Both the position numbers and the translations under genes were made by a program. 64,000 bases of DNA, taken from NCBI GenBank assembly GCA_035041965.1, contig JAPYMA010002875.1:1-64000 (forward strand), written 5' to 3'. Below the pieces are notes generated by a model. That model was given only the letters and a program-made list of their open reading frames with translations. It did no database searches and had not been told where the DNA came from. This document shows positions 25,501-37,452 of this stretch, piece by piece (the stretch's first letter is position 1; every line of letters begins with the position of its first letter). The DNA comes from Anisakis pegreffii (taxonomy: Eukaryota > Nematoda > Chromadorea > Rhabditida > Anisakidae).

Positions 25501-28500
25501 TTGGTTTTGTCTTGTCATTTCCAGAGCAGCTTGTATGATCGGAACGAGATTGCGATTTTTCTGTTCCAATCCTATTTCTGTTCTGTTTTGTTTGGACATA
25601 TCCAGAGCAGTTTGCAGTAACCGTACCAGCCTTGAATATTCTTGTTGTAGGCTTGATAGCTCCGCGTTTCGTCTTGTCATGTCCAGTGCATTCTGCAACA
25701 GCTCCGTCACCTTCGAGAGCTGCTCCGGTTGTGGGGATTGGTTACTTGCTTTGGTGACTTCCAATGCCATTTGTAACAACTCTGCCAATTTACTACTTTG
25801 TGGTATTATTTCCGGTTGTTGGTTTTGTCTTGTCATTTCCAGAGCAGCTTGTATGATCGGAACGAGATTGCGATTTTTCTGTTCCAATCCTATTTCTGTT
25901 CTGTTTTGTTTGGACATATCCAGAGCAGTTTGCAGTAACCGTACCAGCCTTGAATATTCTTGTTGTAGGCTTGATAGCTCCGCGTTTCGTCTTGTCATGT
26001 CCAGTGCATTCTGCAACAGCTCCGTCACCTTCGAGAGCTGCTCCGGTTGTGGGGATTGGTTACTTGCTTTGGTGACTTCCAATGCCATTTGTAACAACTC
26101 TGCCAATTTACTACTTTGTGGTATTATTTCCGGTTGTTGGTTTTGTCTTGTCATTTCCAGAGCAGCTTGTATGATCGGAACGAGATTGCGATTTTTCTGT
26201 TCCAATCCTATTTCTGTTCTGTTTTGTTTGGACATATCCAGAGCAGTTTGCAGTAACCGTACCAGCCTTGAATATTCTTGTTGTAGGCTTGATAGCTCCG
26301 CGTTTCGTCTTGTCATGTCCAGTGCATTCTGCAACAGCTCCGTCACCTTCGAGAGCTGCTCCGGTTGTGGGGATTGGTTACTTGCTTTGGTGACTTCCAA
26401 TGCCATTTGTAACAACTCTGCCAATTTACTACTTTGTGGTATTATTTCCGGTTGTTGGTTTTGTCTTGTCATTTCCAGAGCAGCTTGTATGATCGGAACG
26501 AGATTGCGATTTTTCTGTTCCAATCCTATTTCTGTTCTGTTTTGTTTGGACATATCCAGAGCAGTTTGCAGTAACCGTACCAGCCTTGAATATTCTTGTT
26601 GTAGGCTTGATAGCTCCGCGTTTCGTCTTGTCATGTCCAGTGCATTCTGCAACAGCTCCGTCACCTTCGAGAGCTGCTCCGGTTGTGGGGATTGGTTACT
26701 TGCTTTGGTGACTTCCAATGCCATTTGTAACAACTCTGCCAATTTACTACTTTGTGGTATTATTTCCGGTTGTTGGTTTTGTCTTGTCATTTCCAGAGCA
26801 GCTTGTATGATCGGAACGAGATTGCGATTTTTCTGTTCCAATCCTATTTCTGTTCTGTTTTGTTTGGACATATCCAGAGCAGTTTGCAGTAACCGTACCA
26901 GCCTTGAATATTCTTGTTGTAGGCTTGATAGCTCCGCGTTTCGTCTTGTCATGTCCAGTGCATTCTGCAACAGCTCCGTCACCTTCGAGAGCTGCTCCGG
27001 TTGTGGGGATTGGTTACTTGCTTTGGTGACTTCCAATGCCATTTGTAACAACTCTGCCAATTTACTACTTTGTGGTATTATTTCCGGTTGTTGGTTTTGT
27101 CTTGTCATTTCCAGAGCAGCTTGTATGATCGGAACGAGATTGCGATTTTTCTGTTCCAATCCTATTTCTGTTCTGTTTTGTTTGGACATATCCAGAGCAG
27201 TTTGCAGTAACCGTACCAGCCTTGAATATTCTTGTTGTAGGCTTGATAGCTCCGCGTTTCGTCTTGTCATGTCCAGTGCATTCTGCAACAGCTCCGTCAC
27301 CTTCGAGAGCTGCTCCGGTTGTGGGGATTGGTTACTTGCTTTGGTGACTTCCAATGCCATTTGTAACAACTCTGCCAATTTACTACTTTGTGGTATTATT
27401 TCCGGTTGTTGGTTTTGTCTTGTCATTTCCAGAGCAGCTTGTATGATCGGAACGAGATTGCGATTTTTCTGTTCCAATCCTATTTCTGTTCTGTTTTGTT
27501 TGGACATATCCAGAGCAGTTTGCAGTAACCGTACCAGCCTTGAATATTCTTGTTGTAGGCTTGATAGCTCCGCGTTTCGTCTTGTCATGTCCAGTGCATT
27601 CTGCAACAGCTCCGTCACCTTCGAGAGCTGCTCCGGTTGTGGGGATTGGTTACTTGCTTTGGTGACTTCCAATGCCATTTGTAACAACTCTGCCAATTTA
27701 CTACTTTGTGGTATTATTTCCGGTTGTTGGTTTTGTCTTGTCATTTCCAGAGCAGCTTGTATGATCGGAACGAGATTGCGATTTTTCTGTTCCAATCCTA
27801 TTTCTGTTCTGTTTTGTTTGGACATATCCAGAGCAGTTTGCAGTAACCGTACCAGCCTTGAATATTCTTGTTGTAGGCTTGATAGCTCCGCGTTTCGTCT
27901 TGTCATGTCCAGTGCATTCTGCAACAGCTCCGTCACCTTCGAGAGCTGCTCCGGTTGTGGGGATTGGTTACTTGCTTTGGTGACTTCCAATGCCATTTGT
28001 AACAACTCTGCCAATTTACTACTTTGTGGTATTATTTCCGGTTGTTGGTTTTGTCTTGTCATTTCCAGAGCAGCTTGTATGATCGGAACGAGATTGCGAT
28101 TTTTCTGTTCCAATCCTATTTCTGTTCTGTTTTGTTTGGACATATCCAGAGCAGTTTGCAGTAACCGTACCAGCCTTGAATATTCTTGTTGTAGGCTTGA
28201 TAGCTCCGCGTTTCGTCTTGTCATGTCCAGTGCATTCTGCAACAGCTCCGTCACCTTCGAGAGCTGCTCCGGTTGTGGGGATTGGTTACTTGCTTTGGTG
28301 ACTTCCAATGCCATTTGTAACAACTCTGCCAATTTACTACTTTGTGGTATTATTTCCGGTTGTTGGTTTTGTCTTGTCATTTCCAGAGCAGCTTGTATGA
28401 TCGGAACGAGATTGCGATTTTTCTGTTCCAATCCTATTTCTGTTCTGTTTTGTTTGGACATATCCAGAGCAGTTTGCAGTAACCGTACCAGCCTTGAATA

Positions 28501-30832
28501 TTCTTGTTGTAGGCTTGATAGCTCCGCGTTTCGTCTTGTCATGTCCAGTGCATTCTGCAACAGCTCCGTCACCTTCGAGAGCTGCTCCGGTTGTGGGGAT
28601 TGGTTACTTGCTTTGGTGACTTCCAATGCCATTTGTAACAACTCTGCCAATTTACTACTTTGTGGTATTATTTCCGGTTGTTGGTTTTGTCTTGTCATTT
28701 CCAGAGCAGCTTGTATGATCGGAACGAGATTGCGATTTTTCTGTTCCAATCCTATTTCTGTTCTGTTTTGTTTGGACATATCCAGAGCAGTTTGCAGTAA
28801 CCGTACCAGCCTTGAATATTCTTGTTGTAGGCTTGATAGCTCCGCGTTTCGTCTTGTCATGTCCAGTGCATTCTGCAACAGCTCCGTCACCTTCGAGAGC
28901 TGCTCCGGTTGTGGGGATTGGTTACTTGCTTTGGTGACTTCCAATGCCATTTGTAACAACTCTGCCAATTTACTACTTTGTGGTATTATTTCCGGTTGTT
29001 GGTTTTGTCTTGTCATTTCCAGAGCAGCTTGTATGATCGGAACGAGATTGCGATTTTTCTGTTCCAATCCTATTTCTGTTCTGTTTTGTTTGGACATATC
29101 CAGAGCAGTTTGCAGTAACCGTACCAGCCTTGAATATTCTTGTTGTAGGCTTGATAGCTCCGCGTTTCGTCTTGTCATGTCCAGTGCATTCTGCAACAGC
29201 TCCGTCACCTTCGACAGCTGCTCCGGTTGTGGGGATTGGTTACTTGCTTTGGTGACTTCCAATGCCATTTGTAACAACTCTGCCAATTTACTACTTTGTG
29301 GTATTATTTCCGGTTGTTGGTTTTGTCTTGTCATTTCCAGAGCAGCATGCAGTGTCGACTGTAGATTGTTTTCTTGTATTTCTCTTTTTATCTCTTGTTG
29401 TTTTGTCAGGCTGAATTCTGCTTTCCCTGTCGATCCCAAATTCGATTCCTCTTGTGTTGTTGTTTTCATATCCTTGTGTTTTGTCTTTTCAAGATCAGTT
29501 TGTAGCGTCTTTATTTGTTCTTCGTTTCGCCGTGTAAAATTTTCTTGTGGTTGATTTTTATCGGTTTTTAACTTCGCTTTTTGCTGTATATTCATCGTTT
29601 TTGTACTCCTTCGGGTTCGTATCATGTCCTGGTTTTTATTTTCTGATTTTAATTCAGTTTGCGATGTTATCGAATCCGGTTCTTTATGTTCACTTGTATC
29701 TATCAGTGCCTAAAAGTGGTAATTTTATGATGGTTTTGAAAGCTGGCAGAATTCTGCAATAAGCTCATGCTGAGTCAAGAACCTGTTCACTTCGTAATTC
29801 ATCTAATCTATCAACCCATTGGTTCCCTGTCCCACTCAAGACGTTTTTATCTTTATTTTTTTCGATTTCATGACTCGTAATTCAGAAAAAGTCGAAACTT
29901 CTTTGCAAAGGTCAAGTCAATATTCCTGCTTTTAGATATTACTCACTTTTTGAATTTGATCATTGCTTTGTTCATTGACTTTTGATTTGTTGACTTTCAC
30001 TTGTTTTGGTTTTGCGATGAATGCTTTGTATACCCACTGCAAATCTATTGTTTCAAACGTCAACAAATCTCAACTTCACAATTCATTCAATACAAAATGC
30101 AGTTAATAATTTACAAGATACGCATCCACTTAGTGTATCGTCGAGAAAATTACTGCTGACCTTCGACTTTCTTGCACGAGGATTTGTTGAATTTCTCGTT
30201 CTGTCTATTTTCTGCAAATTTCAATCTTGGCTCTTTCCAATGCTTGGTTATTATCGATGTTATGAAAAATTATCTAAACTAAATTTAATGCTAAGTGGTA
30301 TATTATTCAATCAATTTCTGTCTGTAAGTCTTCATGTATGGCAGCACCACAATAAGCACATATCAAGCGAATGCTGGGATTAGTCGACGAGAGTGATGCA
30401 GATTTTTATGGAGAATTTAAAATCATCGTAGTAATCCTTCTGCGTTTTGCAAACGTTTTAGGTGAAGACATAGGAACCATCTGCCCTCAGTGGGACATTC
30501 TATTTGTTGGTGGAACGATTGATCAATATAAATATTTAGTGGATGAATTGCTCATTAATGGCGACAGACACCTCAAAGTTGAATTTTTTTGTTGTGTCCT
30601 GCTTTGTTTTTCAAATATTTCGTGGATTTTAAACGCTTCACTGATTTCAGATATGAGAAGTGAGGAATGACTGGATAGCATTTGAATGGTTACCGTTGTT
30701 ATATCATGCAAAACGTTGATATCTTTCTTTCCTTTTGCTATTAACCCACCTCCAGGTAAAACCTCCTGCAATGCTTTATTTCATCACATTGAAAAGATCA
30801 TTTATAGAGTGGAGACTTACAGCCTGCGACAT
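19541..30832 (-). CDS. Giant LLQxALxMT-repeat protein
   Basis: Exons in the 5' to 3' direction are 30211-30122, 30036-29947, 29709-22060, 21874-21779, 21508-20606 and 20380-19541 (stop TGA). All junctions are phase 0 with good signals (donors GTGAGT, GTAAGC, GTAACT; acceptors TTTGCAG, TTTTAG, TTTTTTTCAG), giving at least 3,222 residues. A possible first exon encodes MSQA (30832-30821) and joins in phase to 30765, but the link from there to 30211 is unresolved. The 7.65-kb exon is almost wholly 106-residue units. Each unit has four related 26/27-residue motifs of the form [LI]-[LI]-Q-x-A-L-[ED]-[MV]-[TS]-[RK], and looser single motifs flank the array. The N-terminus is Lys/Gln rich; the last exon is very basic (Lys, Arg, Gln, His, Ser). 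No signal peptide, membrane segment or catalytic motif is visible. It is probably a helical scaffold or filament protein; its function is unknown. Retaining the intron after 22060 would instead end the protein at TGA 21982. Confidence 0.65.
20859..21176 (-). repeat. Extra 318-bp unit in a separate downstream exon
   Basis: One complete unit, nearly identical in DNA to the array, sits in exon 21508-20606, separated from the array exon by two introns and a 96-bp exon. It carries the Arg variant and one Leu-to-Ala change (TCCGCTCC for TCCAATCC). It is flanked by older, diverged single motifs (ARMLQAALEMTRQ, IIQAALEMIRGGQ). Confidence 0.9.
22661..29338 (-). repeat. Tandem array, 21 units of 318 bp, inside one exon
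   Basis: The landmark AGAGCAGCTTGTATGATCGG recurs every 318 bp, and 29339-22661 is exactly 21 periods. Partial units flank it on both sides (about 22480-22660 and from 29339). Internal units look identical by eye. Differences concentrate in the edge units: the two nearest 22.5-23.1 kb have GCCCTCTGC instead of GCATTCTGC (Arg for Asn), and the unit nearest 29.2 kb has a synonymous TCGACAGC change. The period is a multiple of three, so copy-number change keeps the frame. Because one unit lacks stops in an antisense frame, the opposite strand is also open for 2,364 codons. Confidence 0.95.
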
Positions 30833-31320
30833 TCATATTCTAGCTGATGTCATTTCCTCGCATACGATTCTCCTCATTACAATCACCTATAGTCAGTATT
30901 CCTTGAATCCCAATGCGGAAGAAGAGAACATCTTTTTGATTGTTTTTTTTTTGTCGAAAACTATTTTTGCTGATTTCACTTAAGAGGTCACTTTTCTTGA
31001 TCCTCGCACGACTGAAATTTTAGTTTTTGAGCGGATCTCACTGGCCCGGCTTTGTCCATTTCACTGTGTATTCGTAATATGAAAATTATCGACGAAATTG
31101 CAACACACGCTGTTTGCAAATGTTATCGAATATTTGAAAATGAAGATAAGCAGAAACATCATTCCGTTATCCAGCTTCCGGCTGGCCATGCATCGTAGGG
31201 CGGCAACACGATGGAGCAGCTGGGGATAACTTTCGCAGTCAACTGCTCGTAACACCACATAGGTTCTGGTGCTTGATGTGTTTGTGCAGTGTTTAGTCGT
31301 ATTTGACGGAATGTCGTCAA
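30833..31320. other. Upstream region of the repeat gene
   Basis: This would contain the promoter of the minus-strand repeat gene if MSQA at 30832 is the start. No TATA-like or other element can be assigned. Confidence 0.3.
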
Positions 31321-31330
31321 GTGGTGAAAT

Positions 31331-31960
31331 TAATGAACGTTTTTAGAAGACAGCGATGAGGATAATGCTGATGAGGGCGGTCGGTGATTATGTTCAATCA
31401 GACGATGAAGTGGATGAAATTCTATTTGATCCAGTATAATGTGCTGGTTATGAGCTAGTTGATATTATGCTTCAAGGTGTACGTACCTAAGGCAAATGCT
31501 GCTGCTTTATGCACTTAGAAATCAAAAGATGATGCGGACAGCTGGTTTGCATAGAGCGTGAATTTACTGTGAGTCTAGAGAGGAGTACTCAATTTGATCA
31601 AGGAAAAACCTGACTTGAAATGCTTTGCAGTTGGCAATGTTGACTTAATCGGCTGTTTCAATCGTTTCGAATAAAGTGCTCACAAAAGACACCAATGACT
31701 GCTGCCGAAGCTAAGAAGTTGATTGGAACTGCCATTCTCACCGGTATTCATAAATCAGAGTCGGTTGCATAAGTGTGGGATATGAGGATTCCAAATTGTT
31801 CTATTGTTGCACAAAAATGAAACAATTCATCAGGATTTATGCATTCACAACGAAGCATTGTCGAGATATCGCTTCCAAGTATTTCATATGTATGCTACGA
31901 TTTTTTTTCTTATATATCGCAACAAGACGAATGCATGGGTCGTCACACATAATGTTTTTG
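31331..31960 (+). pseudogene. piggyBac-like transposase remnant
   Basis: Frame fragments on the plus strand recall piggyBac (DDE_Tnp_1_7) proteins. There is an acidic head (EDSDEDNADEGG, near 31350). Near 31700 comes KKLIGTAILTGIHKSESVA, followed by a stop and then VWDMR, matching the family's I-G-x-x-I-L-x-G-x-x-K-S...W block. Near 31830, in another frame, there is an N-E-x-x-x-R-Y-R-F stretch like the M-S-x-x-R-F block. Several stops and frame changes show it is dead. No terminal repeats or TTAA duplication were located. The assignment rests on short motifs only. Confidence 0.4.
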
Positions 31961-33930
31961 TAATGTTTTTCTTTTGGAATGTTTTTGAAATTGTAATTTT
32001 CAGCAGGATTTTTTTTACTCAGTTCTATCTTTCACTTCGTCTCATCCACTATTTTGTTTTCTCTGAATTGCATTCATTTTCATCAATTTGAAGCAAATAA
32101 GCGTATAAGCGTGACCACTAACACTTCCTCTGTGACTTCATCTGCGGATAATCAAGCAATGATAGGAATAAAATAAAGAATGTTTTTGTTGTTCAAGGAA
32201 TGTTTATAATGAGCAAATCATTATGGCATCTCAAAAGTGCATATCATATTTCTCGTGCTGAATATTCCAATGATGTACTGTTTGGGATTTTTGCTGATAA
32301 ATTTGTTTCTGATTTTTCAGTTATATTGAGAGTGTTGTTTGTATTGTATATTATGTTACTTTGTCTTTTTCATTCCTATTGCCTAGTCACGAATGAGTTT
32401 AAGAGCCAAAACTATTTTTCACGCTTCGCACTATGGCAGTGACTTGCAGTGTAAATGTTCCATCAGGATTTGGGTTTTTTTTTTGTTAGTTTGCTATGCT
32501 TGTAACGTTTTGGTTTAATTATGACTGGTATTTCAATGTTTTGAAAATTTTAAACTCACATTGCAATCCAATGTGAATTATGATAACGTCAGCATAATGA
32601 AATTAGGTATTCATTGTGTTGATGTTACTGTCTTGAACAAAGTTAGAATGTGCCCGAATTACTAAAGAGCGACAATTAATTTTGTTCTATAGGCTTAAAA
32701 ACACCTTAATAATGATGTGGTTATAGCCGAATCTAGGAGATCCAGTTCGTCCCAATGCCGTAGAATGTTCTAATTTGCGCGCATGGTCCGTAAGGAAAAC
32801 TTCTTTTTCTCCGGTTGATATGAAGGAATGAACGGAGGCACAAAACCTCGGATCTGTGGCTACAATATTCATGAAGTTATGAAGGGTTGAAAGCTGGCGC
32901 AGGTCCTCTCAGGTCCGTTACTCGTGCGAAGGTTAGCGACAAACAGGATTAATGAAATAAAATGCAACAGATTTCTTCACATACCGCCAAAAAATCAAAT
33001 TTTATTGGCCCATTTACATTTTGAACCTGAAAATGAATCGTTCAACCGAATCAAATGCATTTGTTTGTTTCCGCATATATTTTATCTATTTATTCCAGCA
33101 AAGTTTAGAGATTTTGGAAGAGTTTTTTTTTGAGCATTTATTGCTAGCTATTTGGTGTTCATTAGAACCGAACATGAACTGAACTTATGTTTTAACTAAA
33201 AATCTTAATGGAAACTGCAAATTCGCTTCTCTGATCATGCATTTTCACACCCCTAATAGCACATATTCCATATTACTGCTAGCTATAATAAGCTGACCTC
33301 ATAACGACTGCTGTGGTGGAGACTTGGTAATCGAAAGCGAGCAGAACTTTTTCGCTGAAAACATTTTATCGTAATATCGAAACTAGAATCACCATTTCTT
33401 TTCAATCACGATAATTTTGATGAAACGCGAGGCGATTTTGTTCAGAATATTCAGCTGATATCTGTATCTCACGATATCTGTATCTTGTCAGTAGCGTTGA
33501 AAACTTGCAATGAAGAGTGCTGTTTACTTTAGTTTGTGAAGGCCTTTTCTTGGCATGAATTGTTAATATTATTCATGAAGTCGTTTGTTCGACACGATGC
33601 TTACATGCAATGGTATTTGATTCAAACGTCACATACAATCGACTTAAAAGTTCATCATTGAAAATAAACTAAATAAACAAACGAAACGCAAATGAGAGAA
33701 CTCTAGACAACTATCAGCTTTCTCACAGTGTTATCAGACGTCGCAAGCATTCCAAAATTAGCAATACCGACGACCACACAGTGTGAAAAGAATTGATGGA
33801 ATGACAGCCAAGCAGATTTCAGGTCTGCGGAAGGAATATGTTTGCATATAAAGATAGAATCATGCAAAAACCACATCGAAATTGCAAATTTTTTAATCAG
33901 CGAGTTGTTAGGTTAGTTTTTCTGCAGAAG
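31961..33930. other. Intergenic, no gene seen
   Basis: AT-rich, with only short open frames without splice context (32200-32442, 32924-33133). No repeat family is recognised. Confidence 0.4.
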
Positions 33931-34206
33931 TCATGCTGATCTGCTAGAAAATGCGAACGCTGTTTCTTTCCGATAGGATAGGAAAATATTCTTGCTACGG
34001 CTTGAGTAGGAGTCGTCGAGAATAATTGAGTTTTGTGAGACGTTCTGTGATGTAATAACATTCGATCGATTCCTTCGAAAGCGATGCAGTACGATCAAAA
34101 TAAATACTTCCAAGCGAAGTTTAAGTTTGGAATATTCACTGATTGAATTGCAATCAGTACTGAATACAATCAAGCTTGCATGATCTACTCCGCTATCCAC
34201 ACGCAA
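33931..34206 (-). CDS. Hypothetical terminal exon
   Basis: An open frame of about 90 codons ends at TGA 33931 and remains open to about 34240. It has a hydrophobic stretch (LEVFILIVLHRF) followed by RRNRSN and a Ser/Asn-rich tail (SQNVSQNSIILDDSYSSRS). This could be a membrane segment with a cytoplasmic tail. No upstream exon could be joined and no family is recognised, so it may be a chance frame. Confidence 0.25.
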   Translation of the reverse strand: MRVDSGVDHASLIVFSTDCNSISEYSKLKLRLEVFILIVLHRFRRNRSNVITSQNVSQNSIILDDSYSSRSKNIFLSYRKETAFAFSSRSA

Positions 34207-34365
34207 AATAACAGAAGAACTTTCCTTATTGCTAACTAATCGACGTTCTCACATGAAAAAGAGTCGGCTCTGAACGGTCGACTTCATTTATTTATTATGT
34301 GGTTCGCTTTTATGTTAACATTGATGCAGTGATCTTAAAATTCATGAAAGCTTATAACTGGACAG

Positions 34366-35416
34366 GTGGAGGAGAAAGGCACTCACGATGCTTCAAGCCC
34401 CCGAAAATGGTATAATGGAAATGTTGCAATACGTCAACAGTATGCAGATGATTCGGATGTAATTCAACTTCAACTGCCTGTTTCAAGCTCATACCGGTTT
34501 GGGAATATGCTTAGACTTGAACTAAGGCTCGTGCTTGATTTAGGCTCAAACTTAAGCTAACACTGAGCTGAATTGATCCAGGAGATTTTTACAGCTTGTC
34601 GTAGTTCCCTAGTTATACATTATTCTCGGAATGTCAACAGATCAGAATATTCTAGTTTTTGCTGAAGGTTTCTTATACCTGATGATTTTATTCACTAATG
34701 AAAGCACATGGAATTGGATAGAATAACGAAAAGAAAATGATTAGTGAATGGTGAAATGTATATGTATCGAGGTTATGACGGGATTCGTACAAGATCGATT
34801 GCAACTAATCTATAGAACAGTGTGCAGAATGTGGTTACTATGCAAATTTTGTTATTTTTTGTGATTCTTCGGGGAATTTTTTCGAAACTATCGGGGTAAA
34901 ACCAGAATATTTCAAGATGCAAATACAGTCACAAAGTAATTCTTGTTACAGATTATAGAACCTTCCGCATTTTGGTAATGACTGAGCTGAAATTGGATCC
35001 ATTGCCACGTTTCTGCCGTTTATCGGTCCATTGCGATAGTGGAGTTTTGTTCATCAATGTACGCCACAATGAATCAGCGAGGAGTCGTTGAATTGTCATT
35101 ACGAGATATCGATCAGCAAAGTGTTTCGACAGACGTGATATCTGTTTTGAGAGAAGATTTAGTGTTAAAAGATATCAATACTTTTGCAGCTCTCATTCAA
35201 CATATTTGCTCTTACAGTTTCTTTTGAATTTACCAATGCAATTTGGCAGCAGAATAAAGCCCCGTTATTATCGAATGATAAAGTATTATGTATCAGCGTA
35301 ATGAATTTGAGTTCAAAACGTCTCCTAATTGAAAACAGTCTAGTAAAGTGTCGTATGGCTCACTTCGTAAACACATCAGTGGGCTCGATCAATTTAAGTT
35401 ATCATTTGCTTTGTTG
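34366..35416 (+). CDS. Hypothetical gene, exon structure unresolved
   Basis: Several coding-like segments lie in order on the plus strand. Segment one begins at 34366 after an acceptor (GGACAG) and ends at a GTAATT donor near 34460 (GTHDASSPRKWYNGNVAIRQ). Segment two is 34951-35060 (YRTFRILVMTELKLDPLPRF). Segment three is 35040-35225 (GVVELSLRDIDQQ, VISVLREDLVLKDINTF). Segment four is 35218-35416, after TCTTACAG (NKAPLLSNDKVLCISVMNL), ending in a stop. Segments two and three overlap in different frames, so either one is spurious or there is an indel. No family is recognised. It converges on the BTB gene, whose stop lies 55 bp further on. Confidence 0.35.
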
Positions 35417-35470
35417 ATTGACTGCTAAGTAAATGATATGTAAGGGATCAGACTTAACTTTATCAGTGAA

Positions 35471-37452
35471 TTATACCTCGAGTTTATCATCGTCGTTCAG
35501 ATGATCATATCTGATTAATTCAAATAAACAATTTGGATTGCTTCGCTTTTTTGAGTTGAAAAAATAGTGTGTCACAACATGGAAGACATCCATTTCGTTA
35601 CCAACAGGCAGATCATCGCACGAAATGAGTGCTCGGAATGCATTTAGATCCAGTTGCAAAATTCGTCCGCTTACGAGAAGCTGAAATGAGAAATTATCAC
35701 TGCAGTTTTTTGCATCATACTTATCATTGTTAGACTTATTTTACTATGCATTTAATGCACGTTCAGAAGCGTTCGCTGCATCGATGTGTTCATAAATTTG
35801 AATAATTCTGAACAAGTCAGCTTTATCGTTGCTTTTAACTTCCTTCTATGAACATTACAAAGAACTATACTTTTCGGAAATTTTTAATGGCGTTTCTCAA
35901 TATAATTTGCTTGGTCCGATGTGAAACATCAGCGTAGTCACCGAAAACGATGTTAAGGCACTGTGGAAGAATAATGGTATTTGATGATTGCTGCGCTGAA
36001 TAAGTTTCGAGTGTGTTTGTAAGCGATGGTATCTGTAACGTTCAAAGCGTGACATTCGCGGTGTGACTGTTGAGAATACAGTTCGTTCAAATAAGATTTA
36101 TCAATTGGCCGCACATCAGAATCATTGAATCAGTATTTCGATCAAAACACCGCCAAAAATTTTTATCTGAACTTCAAAATAAAACTCTTTCAAGAGGTTT
36201 TTTTTTTCAAAATTCGAAATCATCATATGGATCGAATGTATTATATTAAGCCTCCTTTTTAGAGGCTGAGTGATTCTGATCAAATGATGAGAATAGAGCA
36301 TAATGAAAGATTGGAACCTGGAGAATGCGTGCGATGGCAAGCAATTGTGGTAACTGACGAAACGATAATTCAATAGTGCCACAATAAAGGAAGTGAAATA
36401 CTTCACGAACTAATTCTACATCAAAGCACGTTACATCGATTGTGAATGGCATTCGACAGCAATTGACAAGAGCGTGTCGAAAATAGTTTGAATGTGCTAT
36501 TGCCACTTCAGCGTCTATCAGCATCATCGTTCCATCACATAACTAAAAACAACTTCCCGTTCTCAGATATTCTGGTGCAACACTCTGTTTCTTCAACGTT
36601 TTGTTTCAGTAATTAAGCAGGGAGTGGTCTCGAATAGCAGTGGAAGAAGCGTTGAGATGGAGTTGATTTTAGAAGAGTTTTTGGTGATTCAATTCGTTTT
36701 GCTTGATTTATGCAATTTGTGATCTTCTTTTCGTCACCTCCGCTATCACTCAAATATTCGTCTTTAGAACTTACAATTGCATATCTGTGATTGCAAGCTG
36801 TGTCCACAAATTGTTTCTGCGACTAAGTGAAAATTAGCTAAAATATATGAAAAGAACCAAACATACCTTAGCAACTACATCCATCCCAACCGTTCTCTCG
36901 TTCAACCTGTCATCATACAACGTCTCTCCAACCTACAATCAAATCAAGCTTTCACTGTAATAGAAAGTGGAATTTATCCACTTTACTGCTGGCTAAATTC
37001 AATTTGAATCTGAATCGATCATTATATCCATCATTTTCAAAAGGCTGCTTAAGTTTTTTGACTGTTGCGAGGATTTTACGGAAAAAAATCATAATACAGT
37101 ACCTTGGCATGATGTCTCAATAACTGTTCTTTATTGGGAATCCACTTGAACACTGTATCATCAGCAACTGTTTGTCATGAAAATGGAAGTATTAAACAGT
37201 TTGGAAACTCGAAACGGTTTTGAAAAGAATTTTTTCTTGATTATTTTCACAACTTGACTGATCACTTTCTGAGTATCAATCATTTCAGTATGTCTGTATC
37301 AATAAAAATATCTCATAATTAAAAATCGTACAAAAATTCAGCGGAAAAAAAACAGTGCCATATGAATTCCGACATCAATCCACAAACCTACCGGTTGCCA
37401 TCAGTGATCCAAATTCAAATGTTATTAACACGAAGCATCCGAAATTTTTCAT
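35471..37452 (-). CDS. BTB-BACK domain protein without kelch repeats
   Basis: Exons in the 5' to 3' direction are 37452-37392, 37167-37103, 36932-36867, 36816-36775, 36542-36318, (36066-36040, tentative 9-codon exon), 35960-35871 and 35680-35471 (stop TAA). Phases match at every join. The BTB domain is recognisable from LCDGTMMLIDAEVAIAHSNY through FDVELVREVFHFLYCGTIEL to QLLAIARILQ. BACK follows in CLNIVFGDYADVSHRTKQII and LDLNAFRALISCDDLPVGNE, then VFHVVTHYF. BTB-BACK proteins usually bring substrates to Cullin-3 ubiquitin ligases. No kelch or other C-terminal domain follows, so the protein ends after BACK at about 260 residues, unless GTATAA at 35476 is a donor to an unseen exon. The N-terminal exons do not resemble any family; the segment joining BTB and BACK is unusually short. 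Confidence 0.65.

Noticed and set aside
22661..29338. CRISPR-like or satellite DNA array
   Set aside because: There are no unique spacers and the genome is eukaryotic; the units are coding and continuous in frame with spliced exons.
22460..29554. A 2,364-codon Cys-rich open frame on the plus strand
   Set aside because: It is the antisense shadow of the 318-bp array: the period is a multiple of three and one unit has no stop in this frame. Splice signals and motif logic support only the minus strand.
31804..32091. Overlapping hydrophobic frames near 31.8-32.1 kb as a membrane protein
   Set aside because: They are T-rich with no splice signals, and overlap the piggyBac-like relic.
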